A DNA stretch of 36,546 nt from CAZIGM01 sp964538675 (GCA_964538675.1 CAZIGM010000016.1:1-36546); one strand, 5' to 3'. Positions 1-7,669 are shown, numbered from the stretch's first letter. Translations and numbers: made by a program. Notes: a model not told the origin generated them from the sequence alone.

Positions 1-1
1 T

Positions 2-1123
2 TTTTATCTTGAAGAGTATGATAAAGCAATTGAACAACTAAAAATCGTATTAAAAAATGACATTTCAAATATTCATGCTCTTTGTAATCTTACCATATTT
101 TATAAACATCTAAAGGAGAAAGAAGAGTATAATATTTTATTAGATATTTTGCGTAAGCTATATCCTTCTCGAAAGGAGCAAATATATAAATTAGCGACAA
201 CCTTTGCAATACTTGAGGAACATGAGCTGGTATTTAAACATTTAAGTAGAATAGTTAATAAAGGGGAAGTTTATGATCCTACATTTTTACATTATTGTGC
301 AATAGCTGCTTTTAATACAGCGCGCTATGATTATGCAAAAAAATGTTGGGAAAAACTATATAAAAATGATCCTTTTTCTATTATTGCTAAATACTATTTA
401 GAGGTTATATTACATTTAGATAAGCCAAAAGGTAAACATATTTTACCTAGCTTCTTTTACCAATATAAATTACCAGTAGAAGAGTTAGTTAATCTATTTC
501 ATCACAATCATGAGAAATATAAAAATAATCTTTTATTTGATTCTTTAATATGGGGTTTAGAGAATTGTAACGAAAATATAAAAGAACACATTATTCCTAG
601 TCTTGCCATTTTCAGTAACTTAGAAGCAGAACAAGCTTTACGGAATTTCTTATTAAACGAGCATGAATCAAATCGTTTAAAGAAAAAGACATTAGTTGCA
701 TTAGTAGAGATGAATGCTACGCCGCCATATATTGTTGGTATTAGTGGGAAAAAAATTAATATGGATCGTTGGATACCAGATTTTAATCTATGGGAAAATA
801 ATTGGCTTGAAGTAATCAATGTTATAGATAATAATTTTAAAGAAATATATTCTGTTATTGAGTTATATGATGCGAAAATAATATGGTATAAATTTATAAG
901 TAAAATCTATCCTAATATACCTCAAATACGTAAAGTTGAAGGTTGGGTGGCAGCAATAGAGTATATAGTAGCCGAAATGCATCAAAAACCCGTCTCTTTT
1001 AAAGAACTATCAGAAAAATATCTTGTGACAACTAGTACTATTTCAAGGAATGTTAAAGAATTAGATAAAATAATAGATGTCAGTAAGAAGGGATTTAAAT
1101 TTAACATTTTTTCGGACAATTAA
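2..1123 (+). CDS. TPR-repeat protein with C-terminal HTH, 5' end outside window (YvcD-like)
   Basis: The frame is open from the left edge, so the gene starts upstream of the window; a TTG at 149 is only an internal codon. The first residues read as a tetratricopeptide helix pair (YLEEYDKAIEQL, then NIHALCNLTIFYKHL). More helical repeats follow to about residue 160 of the visible part. The last 50 residues (SFKELSEKYLVTTSTISRNVKEL) look like a winged or Sigma-70-like helix-turn-helix. B. subtilis has a TPR protein, YvcD, at the same place just upstream of trxB, so position and architecture agree. Its function is not known to me; protein-protein scaffolding plus nucleic-acid binding is inference. 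The gene ends 18 nt before a palindromic repeat that may terminate it. Confidence 0.75.
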   Translation, partial: FYLEEYDKAIEQLKIVLKNDISNIHALCNLTIFYKHLKEKEEYNILLDILRKLYPSRKEQIYKLATTFAILEEHELVFKHLSRIVNKGEVYDPTFLHYCAIAAFNTARYDYAKKCWEKLYKNDPFSIIAKYYLEVILHLDKPKGKHILPSFFYQYKLPVEELVNLFHHNHEKYKNNLLFDSLIWGLENCNENIKEHIIPSLAIFSNLEAEQALRNFLLNEHESNRLKKKTLVALVEMNATPPYIVGISGKKINMDRWIPDFNLWENNWLEVINVIDNNFKEIYSVIELYDAKIIWYKFISKIYPNIPQIRKVEGWVAAIEYIVAEMHQKPVSFKELSEKYLVTTSTISRNVKELDKIIDVSKKGFKFNIFSDN

Positions 1124-1140
1124 AAATAATATTAAAAGAA

Positions 1141-1200
1141 AAAACAAGGGGACGGTTCTGTTGCTTCCTTTTGAAGACAACAGAACCGTCCCCTTGTTTT
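1141..1200. repeat. REP-like palindrome, copy 1
   Basis: A perfect 23-bp inverted repeat (1141-1163 and 1178-1200) surrounds a 14-nt loop. The core of the left arm is ACAAGGGGACGGTTCTGTTG. The last 10 bases (CCCTTGTTTT) are directly repeated at 1201-1210. A related palindrome lies at 15074-15145. The position right after a gene end, with a T-rich end on either strand, would also let it act as a transcription terminator. Confidence 0.85.
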
Positions 1201-1203
1201 CCC

Positions 1204-1233
1204 TTGTTTTAACTTTTTTATAGTAAGTATAAA
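1204..1233 (+). promoter_or_regulatory. Candidate trxB promoter
   Basis: TTGTTT (1204-1209) and TATAAA (1228-1233) are separated by 18 bp. The candidate -10 overlaps a 7-bp dyad, TAAGTAT (1224-1230) and ATACTTA (1238-1244). This is the best-spaced pair upstream of trxB, but the -35 lies in the repeat-derived tail, so the call is weak. Confidence 0.3.
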
Positions 1234-1310
1234 AATAATACTTATAGAATCGACAAGAGATAATTGACTTTGCTAAAATATTTTATTATGAGGTTATAGG
1301 AGGCACTATT

Positions 1311-2240
1311 ATGGAGAAAGAAAGTATTTATGATGTAGCTATAATTGGGGCTGGCCCAGCAGGGATGACAGCAGCTATATATTTATCTAGAGCTAATTTT
1401 TCTACGATTATGATTGAAAGAGGTGTCCCAGGTGGGCAGATGATTAATACTGAAGAAATAGAGAATTATCCTAGCTATGGTCATATACTTGGTTCAGAAC
1501 TATCTGCTAAAATGTTTGAGCATGCTAAAAAATTTGGTGCAGGTTACGTATATGGGGATGTAAAAGAGGTAATAAATGGGACAGGATATAAAATCATTAA
1601 TACAGGAGATAAGAAATATAAAGCAAGGACTATAATAGTTGCTACTGGTGCAAAGCCTAGCTTTTTGGGTGTTAAAGGAGAGAAAGAGCTAACTGGCAAA
1701 GGGGTATCATATTGTGCAGTTTGCGATGGCGCATTTTTTAAAGAACGCGATGTTGTAGTAGTTGGCGGGGGGGATGCAGCTGTTGAAGAGGCTATATATT
1801 TAGCAAAGCTTGCTCGAAAAGTTACTTTAATTCATCGCAGGGATAGTTTAAGAGCTACAAAAATCTTACAAGATAGAGCATTTAAAAATGAAAAAATTAC
1901 TTTTGCTTTAAATTCAGTCGTTAAAGAAATTACAGGTGAACAGAATGTAGAGGGAGTTCGCATTAGTAATGTAAAAACTGGAGAAGAAAGTGTTCTACCC
2001 TCAGATGGTGTATTTATTTATGTTGGTACTGAACCAATTACATCATTAGTTAAAAATCTTGGAATAACCGATGAAAAGGGTTATATTATTACAGATGAGA
2101 ACCTAGAAAGTACTGTTAGTGGGATTTTTGCAGCAGGAGATGTGCGAGTAAAAACATTGCGCCAAATTGTTACGGCAGCATCTGATGGAAGTGTTGCTGC
2201 AATTGCAGTTCAGCAATATTTAGAAAGCTTAGAACACTAG
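1311..2240 (+). CDS. trxB: Thioredoxin-disulfide reductase
   Basis: Flavoprotein that passes electrons from NADPH through FAD and a redox-active disulfide to thioredoxin in the cytoplasm. The FAD-binding Rossmann motif GAGPAG is at residues 13-18, and the active-site CAVC pair is Cys135 and Cys138, followed by DGAFF. A second dinucleotide-binding motif GGGDAA follows near residue 155, and the C-terminal FAD motif AAGDVR is present. Length (309 aa) is normal for the low-molecular-weight family. The start is set by the strong ribosome site TAGGAGG at 1297-1303. It lies upstream of rapZ as in B. subtilis, but is separated from it by a terminator, so it is probably transcribed alone. Confidence 0.96.
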   Translation: MEKESIYDVAIIGAGPAGMTAAIYLSRANFSTIMIERGVPGGQMINTEEIENYPSYGHILGSELSAKMFEHAKKFGAGYVYGDVKEVINGTGYKIINTGDKKYKARTIIVATGAKPSFLGVKGEKELTGKGVSYCAVCDGAFFKERDVVVVGGGDAAVEEAIYLAKLARKVTLIHRRDSLRATKILQDRAFKNEKITFALNSVVKEITGEQNVEGVRISNVKTGEESVLPSDGVFIYVGTEPITSLVKNLGITDEKGYIITDENLESTVSGIFAAGDVRVKTLRQIVTAASDGSVAAIAVQQYLESLEH

Positions 2241-2346
2241 ATTTGCTGTTTTGTAATATTTATTTAACACTTTTGTAATACAATTGAAATGTTAAATGGT
2301 TATAATAATTTTAGATTACCCCCTTTCTATAGATTTATATTTTTTT

Positions 2347-2376
2347 GGCATGGATATTACCATGCCATTTTTATTT
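2347..2376 (+). terminator. Rho-independent terminator after trxB
   Basis: Stem GGCATGG (2347-2353) and CCATGCC (2360-2366) with a 6-nt loop, followed by ATTTTTATTT. It separates trxB from the rapZ operon. Confidence 0.8.
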
Positions 2377-2466
2377 GTAATTTTTTTTATTATTATTGAA
2401 ACTGAACTAGTTTTTCATTTTTTAATAATGTATGATAAAAGGAAATAAATATCAGAAGGTGCTTTT

Positions 2467-3345
2467 ATGAAAGATAATAATCAAATAAATTTAATTATTA
2501 TAACGGGAATGTCTGGAGCTGGTAAAACGGTTGCAATTCAAAGCCTTGAAGATATTGAGTATTTTTGTGTAGACAATCTCCCACCTATTTTAATACCAAA
2601 ATTTGTCGAACTTATGATAAAATCAGGTGAAAAATTAAATAAAGTTGCTTTAGTTATTGATTTACGCGGAAGAGAATTTTTTAATGAATTATTTAAAGCA
2701 CTAGATTCATTAGATAAATCAAAAATAATTAATTACAAAATTATTTTTTTAGAGGCTGACGATAAGACATTAGTTAGTAGATATAAAGAAACAAGAAGAA
2801 GACACCCTTTATTTAACGATACATCACCTATTGAAGGAATCAATCTTGAGAGAAAATTATTAGAAGAGTTAAAAGGAAAGGCTAATCAAATTATTGACAC
2901 AAGTTTATTAAAGCCAAGTGATCTAAAAGATAAAATGATTTCTTTATTTTCTGAAGAAGAAAGCAAAAGATTTTCTATAAATGTAATGTCCTTTGGTTTT
3001 AAGCATGGTATCCCTATAGATGCTGATTTAATTTTTGATGTTCGTTTCTTACCAAATCCACATTATGTTGATACATTAAGACCACAAACAGGTCTAAATT
3101 CCGCTGTCTATGAATATGTTATGAAATGGTCAGATACAAAAGAATTTCTTAGTAAAACAATCAATTATATTAAATATTTACTTCCAAATTATCAACAGGA
3201 AGGCAAAAGTCAATTAATAATTGGAATAGGATGTACTGGTGGCAGACATCGTTCAGTCACAATTACAGAATATATTGTGAATGAACTTAAGAACGATTGG
3301 TATATTGGTTGTAAGCATAGAGATATTAAAGAAGAACGTGGGTAG
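2467..3345 (+). CDS. rapZ: RNase adapter / nucleotide-binding protein RapZ (YvcJ)
   Basis: P-loop protein of the RapZ/YvcJ family. The Walker A motif GMSGAGKT is at residues 14-21, followed by the family signature VDNLPP. The C-terminal domain contains GIGCTGGRHRSVTI, the most conserved part of the family. In Gammaproteobacteria RapZ steers RNase E to the small RNA GlmZ; in Firmicutes the protein binds nucleotide and has been linked to competence, and the GlmZ role is not expected. Length (292 aa) matches the family. The ribosome site AGAAGGTG lies just before the ATG. It is the first gene of a tight operon: yvcK starts 6 nt after its stop. Confidence 0.95.
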   Translation: MKDNNQINLIIITGMSGAGKTVAIQSLEDIEYFCVDNLPPILIPKFVELMIKSGEKLNKVALVIDLRGREFFNELFKALDSLDKSKIINYKIIFLEADDKTLVSRYKETRRRHPLFNDTSPIEGINLERKLLEELKGKANQIIDTSLLKPSDLKDKMISLFSEEESKRFSINVMSFGFKHGIPIDADLIFDVRFLPNPHYVDTLRPQTGLNSAVYEYVMKWSDTKEFLSKTINYIKYLLPNYQQEGKSQLIIGIGCTGGRHRSVTITEYIVNELKNDWYIGCKHRDIKEERG

Positions 3346-3351
3346 GTATCT

Positions 3352-4302
3352 ATGTATAAAGAAAAACAAAAAAAAGTTGTTGTTATCGGTGGCGGAACAG
3401 GGTTGTCTGTAATTTTAAGGGGTTTAAAGAAAAAAGATATAGATATTAATGTAATAGTGACAGTAGCTGATGATGGAGGAAGTTCTGGTAGATTAAGATT
3501 TGACTTTGATATGCCACCTCCTGGAGATATACGTAATGTTCTTATTTCATTAGCGAATACAGAGCCTTTATTAGAAGATTTATTACAATATCGATTTAAA
3601 AAGGGAACAGGACTAGAGGGGCATAATTTGGGAAACTTAATTATTGTAGCTCTTCAAGATATTACTGGTGATTTTGTTTATGCGATTAAGGAAGCGAGTA
3701 GAGTTTTAGCTGTTAAAGGGCAGGTTCTTCCAGCAACGTTACAAAAAGTTACTTTATTTGCTGAATACGAAGATGGAACAGTAGTAGAGGGTGAGTCAAA
3801 TATACCAAAAAGTGATACCTCGATTAAAAAGGTATATATTGAGCCTAAAAATGCAAAACCTTTAGATAAAGCAATAATAGCAGTAAAAGAAGCTGATGCA
3901 ATAGTAATGGGGCCAGGAAGTTTGTATACTAGTATAATCCCAAATCTTTTAGTGCAGGAATTGCAAGAGGCTATTCTTAAAGCAAAAGGAAAAAAAATAT
4001 TTATATGCAATATTATGACACAACCAGGTGAAACAGACAGATATAACGTTTCGGATCATGTAAATGCGATTGAAAAACATGTAGGAAAACGCTTTATTGA
4101 GTATATTATAGTTAATAATGAAGAGATTTCAGAAGCTGTTATTCAACAATATTATCTAAAAGGAGCATTACCAGTAAAGATAAATAAAGAAATATTAAAA
4201 GATAAGTATAAAGTAATTGCAGATAAATTCTTAAAGTATGGAACATATTTAAGACACGATGAAGACAAAGTAACAGAATGTGTTTTGAAAATAATAGATT
4301 AA
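3352..4302 (+). CDS. yvcK: Gluconeogenesis factor YvcK/CofD-like protein
   Basis: Member of the CofD-like family of nucleotide-sugar-binding proteins. The glycine-rich motif VVIGGGTGLS is at residues 10-19 and VADDGGSSGRLR at about 38-49; both are family hallmarks, as is PPPGDIRN. In B. subtilis YvcK binds UDP-GlcNAc-type ligands, is needed for growth on gluconeogenic carbon sources and affects cell shape and wall-precursor flow. Length (316 aa) is normal. The ribosome site (GTGGGTAGG) lies in the last codons of rapZ, suggesting translational coupling. The order rapZ-yvcK-whiA is one of the most conserved triplets in Gram-positive bacteria. Confidence 0.95.
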   Translation: MYKEKQKKVVVIGGGTGLSVILRGLKKKDIDINVIVTVADDGGSSGRLRFDFDMPPPGDIRNVLISLANTEPLLEDLLQYRFKKGTGLEGHNLGNLIIVALQDITGDFVYAIKEASRVLAVKGQVLPATLQKVTLFAEYEDGTVVEGESNIPKSDTSIKKVYIEPKNAKPLDKAIIAVKEADAIVMGPGSLYTSIIPNLLVQELQEAILKAKGKKIFICNIMTQPGETDRYNVSDHVNAIEKHVGKRFIEYIIVNNEEISEAVIQQYYLKGALPVKINKEILKDKYKVIADKFLKYGTYLRHDEDKVTECVLKIID

Positions 4303-4341
4303 TATTATTTTAGAATAGCTTATAGAAATGAGGTGGTTGTC

Positions 4342-5289
4342 GTGTCGTATGCCGCCGAAACCAAGAAAGAATTAACTTCTACATTTGAAGAAAATGAATC
4401 TGGTAAGGTTGCAGAATTATCAGCTTTAATTAGAATGAATGGTAGTGTTCAATTAACTAGTCAAAAGGTAGTCTTAGAAATTATGACTGAGAATGCTGCT
4501 ATAGCAAGAAAAATATTTACTTTGATTAAAGCCGTTTTTGGTATTACTGCAGAACTAATGGTACGGAAAAAAATGAGATTAAAGAAAAACAACATATATG
4601 TTGTAAGGATTTTACATGAAGTAGAGTATATATTAAAAAAACTAGCAATAGTTGAAGATGGTTTTACATTTAATTCACAAATAAATAAAAATATTATAAA
4701 AGACGTTCAGAGCAAAAAAGCTTATTTACGGGGAGCTTTTTTAGCTGGTGGTTCTATTAATAATCCAGAGAGTTCATCTTATCATTTAGAAATATATACT
4801 AGCTATCAAGAGCATATCGAAGACTTATGTACTTTAGCTAATGATTTTAATTTAAATGCAAAATGGATTGAAAGGAAAAAAGGGTATTTTATGTATTTAA
4901 AGGAAGGCGAAAAAATATCTGATTTTCTTAATATAATTGGGGCTCATCAAGCTTTATTAAAATTTGAAGATATTAGAATTGTAAAAGATATGCGTAATTC
5001 CGTGAATCGGATTGTTAATTGTGAAACAGCTAATTTAAATAAAACTGTAAAGGCATCAATAAGGCAAATTGAAAACATTAAATTAATAGATAGTGAATTA
5101 GGTTTGGAGAATCTTCATCCCAAATTAAAAGAGATAGCTGAAGTAAGATTAAAATATCCAGAATTGACATTAAAAGAATTAGGTGACTATATACCAAGTG
5201 GCAAAGTGAGTAAATCTGGAATAAATCATCGTTTGCGAAAAATTGATGAAATAGCAAATAAGCTAAAAGGAACTATTGATAATTGCTAA
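4342..5289 (+). CDS. whiA: DNA-binding protein WhiA
   Basis: WhiA has an N-terminal LAGLIDADG-homing-endonuclease-like fold without nuclease activity and a C-terminal helix-turn-helix. It regulates sporulation in Streptomyces and affects division and chromosome segregation in Bacillus. Visible landmarks are SYAAETKKEL at the N-terminus, LRGAFLAGGSI in the middle and the HTH segment LTLKELGDYIPSGKVSKSGI followed by NHRLRKI. A GTG at 4333 would give three extra residues, but it lies inside the ribosome site GAGGTGG (4330-4336); GTG at 4342 has correct spacing and gives the usual start MSYAAETKKE and 315 aa. It is the third gene of the operon. Confidence 0.95.
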   Translation: MSYAAETKKELTSTFEENESGKVAELSALIRMNGSVQLTSQKVVLEIMTENAAIARKIFTLIKAVFGITAELMVRKKMRLKKNNIYVVRILHEVEYILKKLAIVEDGFTFNSQINKNIIKDVQSKKAYLRGAFLAGGSINNPESSSYHLEIYTSYQEHIEDLCTLANDFNLNAKWIERKKGYFMYLKEGEKISDFLNIIGAHQALLKFEDIRIVKDMRNSVNRIVNCETANLNKTVKASIRQIENIKLIDSELGLENLHPKLKEIAEVRLKYPELTLKELGDYIPSGKVSKSGINHRLRKIDEIANKLKGTIDNC

Positions 5290-5311
5290 ACTATTTTAAA
5301 TAAGATATAAT
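5283..5311 (+). promoter_or_regulatory. Candidate internal promoter for HPr-cysK
   Basis: TTGCTA (5283-5288) and a consensus TATAAT (5306-5311) are 17 bp apart. They span the end of whiA and the 48-nt gap before the HPr gene. This would let HPr and cysK be transcribed at a higher level than rapZ-yvcK-whiA. Confidence 0.55.
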
Positions 5312-5337
5312 ATCACCAGTATTTTGGGGGGATTGGT

Positions 5338-5595
5338 ATGGTTAGAAAAATTGCAGTAGTTAAATTAAAAAACGGCTTGCATGCAAGGCCAGCAGCTTTG
5401 TTTGTTCAAGAAGCTAACAAGTTTAGTTGTGATATTTTTATTGAGATAGATGATAAAGTTGTAAATGCAAAAAGTATTATGGGCATTATGAGTTTAGCTA
5501 TTAATACTAATTCACAAGTTACAATTGCTACCGAAGGAAAAGATGAAGTAGAGGCTGCCGAAAAGTTAAAAGAACTTTTGGAAAAGGAACAATAA
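5338..5595 (+). CDS. ptsH: HPr-family phosphocarrier protein (at the crh locus)
   Basis: Small cytosolic protein of 85 aa. His15 in NGLHARPAA is the residue phosphorylated by enzyme I, and Ser46 in NAKSIMGIMS is the HPr-kinase regulatory site. B. subtilis carries crh at this spot downstream of whiA, and Crh has Gln in place of His15; here the histidine is present, so sugar-transport phosphotransfer is possible as well as Ser46-dependent catabolite control with CcpA. No enzyme I or sugar permease is in the window, so whether this is the cell's only HPr cannot be told. A strong ribosome site (GGGGGGAT) precedes the ATG, and cysK begins 3 nt after its stop. Confidence 0.9.
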   Translation: MVRKIAVVKLKNGLHARPAALFVQEANKFSCDIFIEIDDKVVNAKSIMGIMSLAINTNSQVTIATEGKDEVEAAEKLKELLEKEQ

Positions 5596-5598
5596 TTA

Positions 5599-6519
5599 AT
5601 GGAAGTTGTTAAAAATGTATTGTCGTTAATTGGAGGCACTCCTATTATTCAATTAAAAAATACTGATGAGAAAAGCGCAAATATTTTTTTGAAGTTAGAG
5701 TATGTTAATCCTGGTGGCAGTATTAAGGATAGAATTGCTCTACAGATGATTGAAGATGCTGAAAAAGATGAGAAAATTAAAAAAGGTGATACTATTATTG
5801 AAGCTACTAGTGGTAATACTGGGATAGGTATAGCAATTGTAGCTGCAGCGAAAGGTTATAAGGCGACAATTGTAATGCCTAATACTATGAGTCTTGAAAG
5901 AAGAAATTTATTAAAGGCATATGGAGCAGAGTTAATACTAACTGATGGACAAGAAGGTATGAATGGTGCTATTGGGAAAGTTAATGAGTTGGTAGATAAA
6001 TATGGGTATTTTCCTTTAGAGCAATTCCAAAATGAGTCTAATCCTAGAGCTCATCGTCTTTATACTGGTCCAGAAATTTTAAAACAAATGGATAATAGAA
6101 TAGATGTTTTTGTTGCAGGGATTGGAACGGGTGGTACAATTACAGGGACTGGTGAGGTATTAAGACAAGCTATTCCTAATATTAAAATTGTAGGCGTTGA
6201 ACCATATGACTCTCCAGTACTATCTGGAGGTAAGGCAAATCCACATAAAATACAAGGTATAGGAGCGGGATTTATACCTAAGATATTAAATACTAACATA
6301 TATGATGAATTAATGCTTGTCACAACTGAACAAGCTTATGAAACATCAAGATTAATCGCAAAAACAGATGGTATATTAAGTGGGATTTCTACAGGAGCAG
6401 CAGTATTTGTGGCAAAAGAAATAGCAAAAGGATTAGGTAAAGAAAAGAATATTGTTACTATTGCAGCTAGTAATGGTGAAAGGTATTTAAGTACCCCATT
6501 GTATAATTTTACTAACTAA
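5599..6519 (+). CDS. cysK: Cysteine synthase (O-acetylserine sulfhydrylase)
   Basis: PLP enzyme that makes cysteine from O-acetylserine and sulfide. The PLP-binding lysine is Lys43 in NPGGSIKDR. The substrate loop TSGNTG is at 70-75, and the phosphate-binding loop GTGGTITG and the QFQNESNPRAH segment are both present. Length (306 aa) is typical of CysK/CysM; the sequence alone does not exclude a sulfhydrylase with different sulfur-donor preference. It is translated almost without a gap after HPr: the ribosome site AAAAGGAAC lies inside the last HPr codons. No T-box or other leader is visible between them. It is the last gene of the operon and abuts a large hairpin-rich repeat. Confidence 0.93.
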   Translation: MEVVKNVLSLIGGTPIIQLKNTDEKSANIFLKLEYVNPGGSIKDRIALQMIEDAEKDEKIKKGDTIIEATSGNTGIGIAIVAAAKGYKATIVMPNTMSLERRNLLKAYGAELILTDGQEGMNGAIGKVNELVDKYGYFPLEQFQNESNPRAHRLYTGPEILKQMDNRIDVFVAGIGTGGTITGTGEVLRQAIPNIKIVGVEPYDSPVLSGGKANPHKIQGIGAGFIPKILNTNIYDELMLVTTEQAYETSRLIAKTDGILSGISTGAAVFVAKEIAKGLGKEKNIVTIAASNGERYLSTPLYNFTN

Positions 6520-6771
6520 TAAAGCCGAACTTTATTCAGATGGAGTTTTAACTCCAACTGAATTCTCGCACTCGAGAGTACACTCGAGAGCACAAGTCAT
6601 GCTAATGTGCTAAAGCACTTAGTCATGCTATGCAAGTCACGCTATAATGCTAAAGCATTTAGTCGTGCTATGTACACAAGAAGTAACCCATTGTTGCTAA
6701 TTCAAGAGCACAAGTGACGCTAAGACACTAAAGTGTCAAGTCGTCCTATGTGAGACTTATCCTAAATTCAT
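6520..6771 (-). repeat. Fixed-end, variable-core hairpin repeat, copy A (largest)
   Basis: Read on the minus strand, the element starts with AATTTAGGATAAGTCTCACA and ends with CTGAATAAAGTTCGGCTTTA; the same ends occur at 20164-20227 and 20251-20307. The core holds three 36-bp units (6595-6630, 6635-6670, 6713-6748). Each has a small hairpin with a constant TAAA loop and a different stem: GTGC/GCAC, AATGC/GCATT and GACAC/GTGTC. The CACTCGAGAG direct repeat (6569-6578, 6581-6590) and an outer hairpin GGAGTT/AACTCC (6542-6554) are also inside. No coding frame is evident. It fills most of the cysK-clpP interval. Confidence 0.8.
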
Positions 6772-6775
6772 TTTC

Positions 6776-6800
6776 CCCCCACTTAAGAAATGGGGGTCTT
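6776..6800 (+). terminator. Candidate terminator of the rapZ-cysK operon
   Basis: CCCCCA (6776-6781) pairs with TGGGGG (6791-6796) across a 9-nt loop, followed by TCTTATC. The T-run is weak, so termination efficiency is uncertain. Confidence 0.5.
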
Positions 6801-6831
6801 ATCATATTTGGATTAATATATTAAAACAAAG

Positions 6832-6875
6832 AAAGAAGCTTGGCAGTTAATTATTTCGACAAGCTTCTTTTTAGC
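6832..6875. terminator. Bidirectional terminator between cysK side and clpP
   Basis: A perfect 11-bp stem AAAGAAGCTTG (6832-6842) and CAAGCTTCTTT (6860-6870) has a 17-nt loop. T-rich tails lie on the plus strand (TTTTT) and on the minus strand (TTCTTTC). It lies directly 3' of the clpP stop codon. Confidence 0.75.
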
Positions 6876-6877
6876 TT

Positions 6878-7474
6878 CTATTTGTCAACCTTTGGAGCTG
6901 ATACAATAATATTGTCAATAATACCGTAATCCTTAGCTTCTTGAGCACTTAAAAAATTATCTCTATCGGTATCTTTTGATATTTTTTCAATCGGTTGTCC
7001 AGTGCGTTCTGATAAAATCTCATTAAGTTTTCCTTTTAATTCTAATATTCTTTTAGCATGAATTTCTATATCGCTAGCTTGACCTTGCGTACCACCTAAA
7101 GGCTGATGAATCATAATTTCGCTATTTGGTAGAGCAAATCTCTTTCCTTTAGTACCTGCTGTAAGTAAGAAGGCACCCATTGATGCCGCCATTCCAATTG
7201 CTATTGTAGATACGTTGGGTCTAATATACTGAATAGTATCATATATTGCCATTCCAGATGTAATTGATCCACCGGGGCTATTAATATAAAGGTTAATATC
7301 CTTTTCTGGATCCTCTGCGGCTAAAAATAAAAGTTGAGCAATAACAGTATTTGCGACTGAATCGTCAATCGGGCTGCCTAAAAATATTACTCGATCTTTT
7401 AATAAACGCGAATAAATGTCATATGCCCTTTCACCGCGATTAGTTTGTTCAACAACCATAGGTACATAACTCAT
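6878..7474 (-). CDS. clpP: ATP-dependent Clp protease proteolytic subunit
   Basis: Serine peptidase that forms the two-ring chamber used with Clp ATPases for regulated and stress proteolysis. The catalytic triad is complete and at canonical numbers: Ser98 (GMAASMG), His123 (MIHQP) and Asp172. An in-frame ATG 57 nt further upstream would add 19 residues, but the strong site AGGAGG sits just before ATG at 7474. That gives the normal 198-aa protein starting MSYVPMVVEQTNRGERAYD. It is encoded against its neighbours and has its own promoter with a CtsR-type box, so heat-stress control is likely. Confidence 0.97.
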   Translation of the reverse strand: MSYVPMVVEQTNRGERAYDIYSRLLKDRVIFLGSPIDDSVANTVIAQLLFLAAEDPEKDINLYINSPGGSITSGMAIYDTIQYIRPNVSTIAIGMAASMGAFLLTAGTKGKRFALPNSEIMIHQPLGGTQGQASDIEIHAKRILELKGKLNEILSERTGQPIEKISKDTDRDNFLSAQEAKDYGIIDNIIVSAPKVDK

Positions 7475-7520
7475 ATTTGATATCCTCCTTACAATATTAA
7501 AATAAAAATTGGTACTATAT

Positions 7521-7550
7521 AGTATATGCATATCATACTCTTTTAGTCAA
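7521..7550 (-). promoter_or_regulatory. clpP promoter
   Basis: On the minus strand, TTGACT (7545-7550) and TATACT (7521-7526) are 18 bp apart and lie about 50 nt upstream of the clpP start codon. The -35 is embedded in the CtsR-type box at 7545-7561. Confidence 0.7.
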
Positions 7551-7561
7551 TTAAGGTCAAA
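7545..7561. promoter_or_regulatory. CtsR-type heat-shock operator
   Basis: The plus strand reads AGTCAAT-TAA-GGTCAAA, two heptads with a 3-bp spacer whose middle base is A. The known CtsR consensus is (A/G)GTCAAA-NAN-(A/G)GTCAAA, so only one base differs. It overlaps the clpP -35, the usual place for repression. CtsR itself is not in the window. Confidence 0.75.
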
Positions 7562-7596
7562 GAAAAAAGTGTCTTTAAATACAAATGAAGAATATA

Positions 7597-7624
7597 TGGT
7601 GCACCCTTACGGGCACAACGAAAT
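7597..7624 (-). repeat. RNA-gene-flanking hairpin repeat, copy 1
   Basis: On the minus strand this reads TCGTTGTGCCCG, then TAA, then GGGTGCACCA. The same sequence, one base shorter, occurs at 24042-24066 downstream of the tmRNA gene. It can fold as a hairpin (TGTGCCC with GGGTGCA, two wobble pairs) and ends in a tRNA-like CCA followed by TATAT, as does the tRNA end at 7670. It lies 45 nt beyond the tRNA 3' end and may act as its terminator or processing signal. Confidence 0.6.
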
Positions 7625-7669
7625 CCTCGAACATGGATGATTACTCGACGTAGAGCTCGGATAAATATA

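Noticed and set aside
508..819. 103-codon minus-strand frame opposite the TPR gene
   Set aside because: Antisense to a TPR-bearing open frame; no start context and no recognisable protein.
5290..5337. T-box or S-box leader controlling cysK
   Set aside because: The 48-nt gap before HPr and 3-nt gap before cysK are too short for either riboswitch.
6595..6748. Possible CRISPR array (36-bp units)
   Set aside because: Units are not identical, spacing is irregular (4 and 42 bp), there are no unique spacers of uniform length and no cas gene.
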